From: Acidobacteriota bacterium
GTDB taxonomy: Bacteria > Acidobacteriota > Terriglobia > Terriglobales > Acidobacteriaceae
Direction of reading: 5' to 3'
NCBI GenBank assembly: GCA_023441255.1
Contig: JAEZPW010000220.1
Coordinates: 1 to 7,416, forward strand
Length of the DNA: 7,416 nt
Of this stretch, positions 5,360 through 7,416 are shown one piece after another. Positions within the stretch are counted from its first letter, which is position 1, and each line of letters begins with the position of its first letter. Under the pieces are notes generated by a model. That model was not told where the DNA came from. It made no database searches and saw only the letters and a program-made list of their open reading frames with translations. The position numbers and the translations under genes are program-made.

Positions 5360-5365
5360 TATCAT
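5360..5365 (+). promoter_or_regulatory. Candidate -10 element for the secreted 248-aa gene
   Basis: TATCAT in the 80-nt gap after ruvC is a good -10 match and would give a leader of about 30 nt before the ATG at 5403. The -35 is unclear (TTCGCG at 5339-5344 has a 15-nt spacer). A GAAAGG at 5392-5397, 5 nt before the ATG, is a plausible Shine-Dalgarno, unlike the three leaderless-looking genes. Confidence 0.3.
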
Positions 5366-5402
5366 GGTTAAGTAGCCAATCTGGCTCTGACGAAAGGCCC
5401 CG

Positions 5403-6149
5403 ATGAAAGTTGGCCGCTTACAAGTTCTTGTCGCGCTGTTCTTCGGTGTTTGGATTTCTGCCGCTCATTCCCAGGTCCCAGATCTTGAGCCTACGCGTCC
5501 GGGCTCGCCGGTTCCGATTGTTTCATTCGAGCTTGTTCGTCCTGAGGTCCAGCCCCCGCATTATGCGATCGCGGTTGAGAGTACCGGGAGGGCCGCATAC
5601 CGGAGCGAACCGGCGACCAACGCGGCTGACGACAAAACGACCAGCGCAGAAGAGCCGTACATGGTCGAGTTCACGATGTCAGATCCCACCAGGTCGCGCA
5701 TTTTCGAGTTGGCCAAGCAGGCCAACATGTTCAAGGGAAACTTTGATTACACAAAGACCCGAATCGCGAATACCGGCGCAAAGACCCTGGCCTACAGCGA
5801 GGGCCGGCTGCAGACTCCGCTGCAGATCCCGGTCAAGGGAGTTCACACCCAGACAACGTACAACTGGTCCGAAAACCCGGCGATACAGGAATTGACGAAG
5901 ATATTCGAAGGCATACAGACAACGCTGGAATTCGGGCGGCGCCTGGAATTCGACCGGCGCTTTGACAAACTCGGTCTGGATGCCGAACTGAAGAAGCTGC
6001 AGGAGTTGCAGAAGGGCGGGCAGGTGGAGGAAGTTCAAGCGATTGCGCCTGTGTTGACGAAGATTTCCGATGATGTTTCCGTCATGCACATTGCGAGGAA
6101 ACGTGCGCGAGAGATTCTGAACACGGCGAACGGAAAGTCACAAGGATAG
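5403..6149 (+). CDS. Secreted protein of unknown function
   Basis: A 248-residue protein with a clear Sec signal peptide: basic start MKVGR, hydrophobic core LQVLVALFFGVWISA, and probable cleavage after AHS at residue 23. There is no lipobox cysteine, so it is predicted periplasmic or exported. I recognise no family. The mature part begins proline-rich (about 24-52), then has a mixed alpha/beta segment with YMVEFTMSDPTRSRIFELAKQ, suggesting a small recognition or binding domain. The last 80 residues look helical and possibly coiled-coil (LEFDRRFDKLGLDAELKKLQELQ). The frame is open throughout, with codon use like its neighbours. The start is supported by the GAAAGG 5 nt upstream and by the signal peptide. 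It lies 80 nt after ruvC and probably has its own promoter. No functional claim is justified. Confidence 0.8.
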   Translation: MKVGRLQVLVALFFGVWISAAHSQVPDLEPTRPGSPVPIVSFELVRPEVQPPHYAIAVESTGRAAYRSEPATNAADDKTTSAEEPYMVEFTMSDPTRSRIFELAKQANMFKGNFDYTKTRIANTGAKTLAYSEGRLQTPLQIPVKGVHTQTTYNWSENPAIQELTKIFEGIQTTLEFGRRLEFDRRFDKLGLDAELKKLQELQKGGQVEEVQAIAPVLTKISDDVSVMHIARKRAREILNTANGKSQG

Positions 6150-6356
6150 GATTGCACACATCCCAGAGATTAAGGCGTTCCGGAACCCACCGTAGCTCAT
6201 ACACCGGCCGCCAGTTACGCTGACATTCGAACGACCGTAACGTAGTCGAGTACCGGTCTGGAAATCCCGCCCTGTGGCTAATGCGCATCTTTCCTTCCGC
6301 TTTGGGGTTCTATGTTTTAGGTGTAGAGTGTTCGGGGTAAGTTGGTCAGGAACTCC

Positions 6357-6371
6357 GCCTGCAACGCAGGC
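6357..6371 (+). repeat. Short perfect hairpin in the leader of the FecR-domain gene
   Basis: GCCTGC and GCAGGC form a 6-bp perfect stem around the triloop AAC, 53 nt before the ATG. No U-run follows, so it is not an intrinsic terminator. It could stabilise the leader mRNA or be a protein site. Confidence 0.35.
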
Positions 6372-6414
6372 ATAGATTGGCTCGTCAAATAATAAGCAGA
6401 TCGAAAGATCCGAT

Positions 6415-6418
6415 GGAG
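6415..6418 (+). promoter_or_regulatory. Shine-Dalgarno fixing the FecR-domain gene start
   Basis: GGAG sits 5 nt before the ATG at 6424, favouring it over the in-frame ATG at 6436, which would shorten the basic n-region of the signal peptide. Confidence 0.6.
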
Positions 6419-6423
6419 CGAAT

Positions 6424-7416
6424 ATGAAACGAAGAATGAGTCGCGCGGTACTGGGGGTACTAGCGTGTGCTCTGGTCGTCTTTGTGCTCCCGGTTTTTGC
6501 GGATTCGCAGGCCCGCATAGTGCGGTTGAGTTACCTGGACGGGTCGGTGGAGATCGACCGGAACACAGGCGATGGTTTTGAGAAGGCCATCGTAAACATG
6601 CCGATCACGCAGGGCGTGAAGCTGTGGACTCATGAGGATGGCGAGGCAGAGGTTGAGTTCGAGGACGGCAGTACGGCGCGTCTCGCGCCTGACACGCGGG
6701 TAAGCTTCGACGAGTTGTCGCTTCGTTCCGATGGCGGGAAGGTGACGCTGGTCAACGTCGAGAACGGGACGAGTTACTTCAACCTGAAACGCGACGACAA
6801 AGATGACTTCAGGGTCGCGTTCTCAGGACATGAAGTAAAGCTAGCCAAGAGCTCCCATTTCCGGGCCGAGGTGAAGGACCGCGATGTGAATGTCGCCGTT
6901 TTTAAGGGCGAAGTTGAGCTTCAGAGTACCGAGGGCATCAAGAAGGTCAAGAAGAACGAGATGGTCAGCTTCAATCTTGATAGCCCTGCCGAGTACGAGA
7001 TTGCGAAGGGCGTGACCGAGGGCCAGTTCGATTGGTGGGACAAGGAGCGGGAGGAATACCACACCGCCAGCACCTACAAGAACAACAGTACGTATGCATC
7101 CTCGGCATACGGCGGGCCGAGCTATGGTTGGAATGACCTGAGTTACTACGGCAATATGTTCTACCTCCCTGGCTGGGGCAACGTATGGCGTCCGTACAAC
7201 GTTGCATATAACTGGGATCCGTTCGCGGCAGGGTACTGGATGTACTATCCGGCGTGGGGATACACGTGGGTATCACCTTATCCGTGGGGCTGGACACCGT
7301 ACCGATACGGCAGCTGGCTGTTCGCTCCGGGCTATGGATGGGTGTGGCAGCCGACTCCGGGCGGATATACGACCTGGAATCCGAGGCCGAGATACACGAA
7401 TCCTCCGACTGCGTAC
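6424..7416 (+). CDS. Secreted FecR-domain protein with Trp/Tyr/Gly-rich tail (3' end outside window)
   Basis: The frame is open from the ATG to the right edge (331 codons, no stop), so the C-terminus is missing. Residues 1-26 are a Sec signal peptide (MKRRMSRAV, a hydrophobic core, probable cleavage after VFA). Residues about 60-165 resemble a FecR domain: LWTHEDGEAEVEFEDGSTARLAPDTRVSF, then VTLVNVENGTSYFN and VFKGEVEL. Residues about 236-318 form repeats rich in W, Y, G and P (GYWMYYPAWGYTWVSPYPWGWTPYRYGSW, GYGWVWQP), like the region I remember as DUF6600 beside FecR domains. Classical FecR is an inner-membrane anti-sigma regulator of siderophore uptake. This protein instead has a signal peptide and no sigma-factor or TonB gene beside it in the window, so a periplasmic or surface beta-domain role is more likely. 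The exact function is unknown. It is preceded by GGAG and a leader hairpin. Confidence 0.82.
   Translation, partial: MKRRMSRAVLGVLACALVVFVLPVFADSQARIVRLSYLDGSVEIDRNTGDGFEKAIVNMPITQGVKLWTHEDGEAEVEFEDGSTARLAPDTRVSFDELSLRSDGGKVTLVNVENGTSYFNLKRDDKDDFRVAFSGHEVKLAKSSHFRAEVKDRDVNVAVFKGEVELQSTEGIKKVKKNEMVSFNLDSPAEYEIAKGVTEGQFDWWDKEREEYHTASTYKNNSTYASSAYGGPSYGWNDLSYYGNMFYLPGWGNVWRPYNVAYNWDPFAAGYWMYYPAWGYTWVSPYPWGWTPYRYGSWLFAPGYGWVWQPTPGGYTTWNPRPRYTNPPTAY

Larger units (their letters stand above)
6150..6423. other. Intergenic region before the FecR-domain gene
   Basis: A 274-nt gap with no supportable gene. It contains GTTACG (6214-6219) and CGTAAC (6236-6241), a 6-bp inverted repeat with a 16-nt loop, an ATGCGCAT palindrome (6281-6288) and the hairpin listed separately. 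Possible -10 hexamers are TATGTT (6311-6316) and TAGAGT (6324-6329), but neither has a good -35. No U-tract terminator follows the 6149 stop. Confidence 0.5.

Overview
The window looks like chromosomal DNA of a moderately GC-rich bacterium. I infer Acidobacteriota (Terriglobia-like) from the ensemble: a membrane-less PRC/MgtE_N/CBS protein, a RuvC beginning GIDCG instead of GIDPG, secreted proteins of the type common in that phylum, and a FecR-like protein with a Trp/Tyr/Gly-rich tail. This placement rests on remembered family patterns, not on a search. All seven supported genes lie on the + strand. There is no tRNA, rRNA, CRISPR array, insertion sequence or phage gene that I can recognise.

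Layout. Positions 1-298 are non-coding but structured: six GATGC/GCATC copies, a 10-bp inverted repeat and a 7-bp hairpin. A soluble MgtE_N/CBS regulator-like protein follows (299-1540). Next is a strong hairpin whose U-tract lies on the minus strand (1574-1610). A compact cluster comes after it: threonine synthase (1776-3014), an unrecognised 142-aa protein (3033-3461) and an AlaX-like alanyl-tRNA editing protein with a DHHA1 domain (3470-4687). The gaps of 18 and 8 nt suggest one transcript. Then come ruvC, the Holliday-junction resolvase (4822-5322), a secreted protein of unknown function (5403-6149), a 274-nt gap, and a secreted FecR-domain protein (6424 onward) that runs off the right edge.

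The genes do not form a single pathway. thrC and the AlaX-like gene touch amino-acid supply and tRNA proofreading, ruvC is DNA repair, and the last two genes are envelope proteins. No wholly new system is evident.

The points most worth a second look are in non-coding or atypical sequence. Three promoter-proximal genes have a TANNCT hexamer 6-9 nt before the ATG and no usable Shine-Dalgarno, which suggests leaderless mRNAs; genes at 3033, 5403 and 6424 have Shine-Dalgarno motifs. The others are the GATGC/GCATC array, the minus-strand-oriented terminator facing thrC, a palindromic repeat-like segment inside the 3' end of thrC, and a dyad over the ruvC promoter region.
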